Positions 63,888 to 64,000 of a stretch of DNA of 64,000 nucleotides are shown in pieces; positions within the stretch are counted from its first letter, which is position 1, and every line of letters begins with the position of its first letter. Origin of the DNA: Allocoprobacillus sp002160865 (GTDB taxonomy: Bacteria; Bacillota_I; Bacilli_A; Erysipelotrichales; Coprobacillaceae); contig NZ_AP031415.1 of the NCBI RefSeq assembly GCF_042850985.1, forward strand, positions 1,674,001-1,738,000. Reading direction: 5' to 3'. Below the pieces are notes generated by a model, which saw only the letters and a program-made list of their open reading frames with translations, had not been told where the DNA came from and made no database searches. Made by a program: the position numbers and the translations under genes.

Positions 63888-64000
63888 TTTCCACTGTTCC
63901 ATCATAAAACGAACAATATCTTGTGTATATGTTGTTTGAGGCTTGGCAATCATCTTATGAGCAAAAGATTGAATATCATATCTTTGTGGATGATTCAAAG
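63885..64000 (-). CDS. C-terminal end of an unidentified gene
   Basis: The last 37 or so residues, ending in FMMEQWK, run in from the right edge. Too short to assign. It does not look like the alanine racemase end found before ndoA in Bacillus, nor like a MazE antitoxin. A terminator separates it from mazF. Confidence 0.6.
   Translation of the reverse strand, partial: LNHPQRYDIQSFAHKMIAKPQTTYTQDIVRFMMEQWK

Overview
The window is chromosomal DNA of a low-GC, endospore-lineage Firmicute. The best guess is class Erysipelotrichia (Coprobacillaceae-like gut bacteria). This rests on the AT-rich codon use, sufCDSUB order, a PucR/HxlR/PadR regulator set, and sporulation-type proteins (YunB-like, YjcZ-like) beside a reduced division and cell-wall cluster. 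No species name can be supported from sequence alone.

Layout. 1-900: start of metK behind a SAM (S-box) riboswitch, with a 40-codon ORF upstream in the same leader. 940-3000: Nfu scaffold, S1-domain protein and pgi. 3000-5500: two radical-SAM proteins, an HxlR regulator and a divergent cupin gene sharing an operator region. 5600-6140: six-tRNA operon. 6190-7660: PucR regulator facing a 41-residue cysteine peptide across a perfect palindrome. 7650-9715: PadR-HAAS-membrane protein operon. 9760-14500: metallophosphoesterase, HEAT/methyltransferase, YutH-like and YunB-like genes, and 5-formyl-THF cyclo-ligase. 13966-19340: suf Fe-S operon. 19414-19621: two tiny membrane peptides. 19660-23780: two PrsA-like lipoproteins, then an IS1634-type insertion sequence flanked by a 280-bp direct repeat. 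23800-29300: HIT protein, glycosyltransferase, YhaM, a glycosyltransferase-RecX fusion and a lipid flippase-like protein. 29390-34350: rRNA operon (16S-23S-5S) on the minus strand, with no tRNA in its spacers. 34480-44150: proC and the dcw-type cluster mraY-murD-ftsW-murG-murB-divIB-ftsA-ftsZ, all minus. 44270-58680: DUF1846 protein, LCP protein, lipase-fold DUF2974 protein, class I ribonucleotide reductase, putative Mn transporter, a TetM-like GTPase fused to a NYN RNase, 6-phospho-beta-glucosidase and SEC-C methionine aminopeptidase. 58750-59700: a gene-poor scar next to tRNA-Lys(CTT) holding a possible abiF-type RNA, the first codons of an Abi_2 protein and the last codons of a tyrosine integrase. 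59750-64000: HAD-like membrane protein, PAP2 phosphatase, CPBP protease, DUF975 protein, MazF-type RNase and the end of another gene.

How the parts work together. Most of the window is housekeeping. The suf operon builds Fe-S clusters. The dcw block makes lipid-linked peptidoglycan precursors and the division ring. rRNA/tRNA genes sit in strong sigma-A units. The GT4 enzymes and flippase-like protein plausibly make and move glycolipids.

The most unusual content is: (1) the integrase/Abi_2 scar with its small RNA at tRNA-Lys; (2) the 280-bp exact duplication flanking the IS; (3) two domain fusions, glycosyltransferase-RecX and translational GTPase-NYN RNase; (4) the PucR/palindrome/cysteine-peptide divergon; (5) the Rpn-tail-like small ORF in the metK leader; and (6) a HAD-like membrane protein without the catalytic aspartate.
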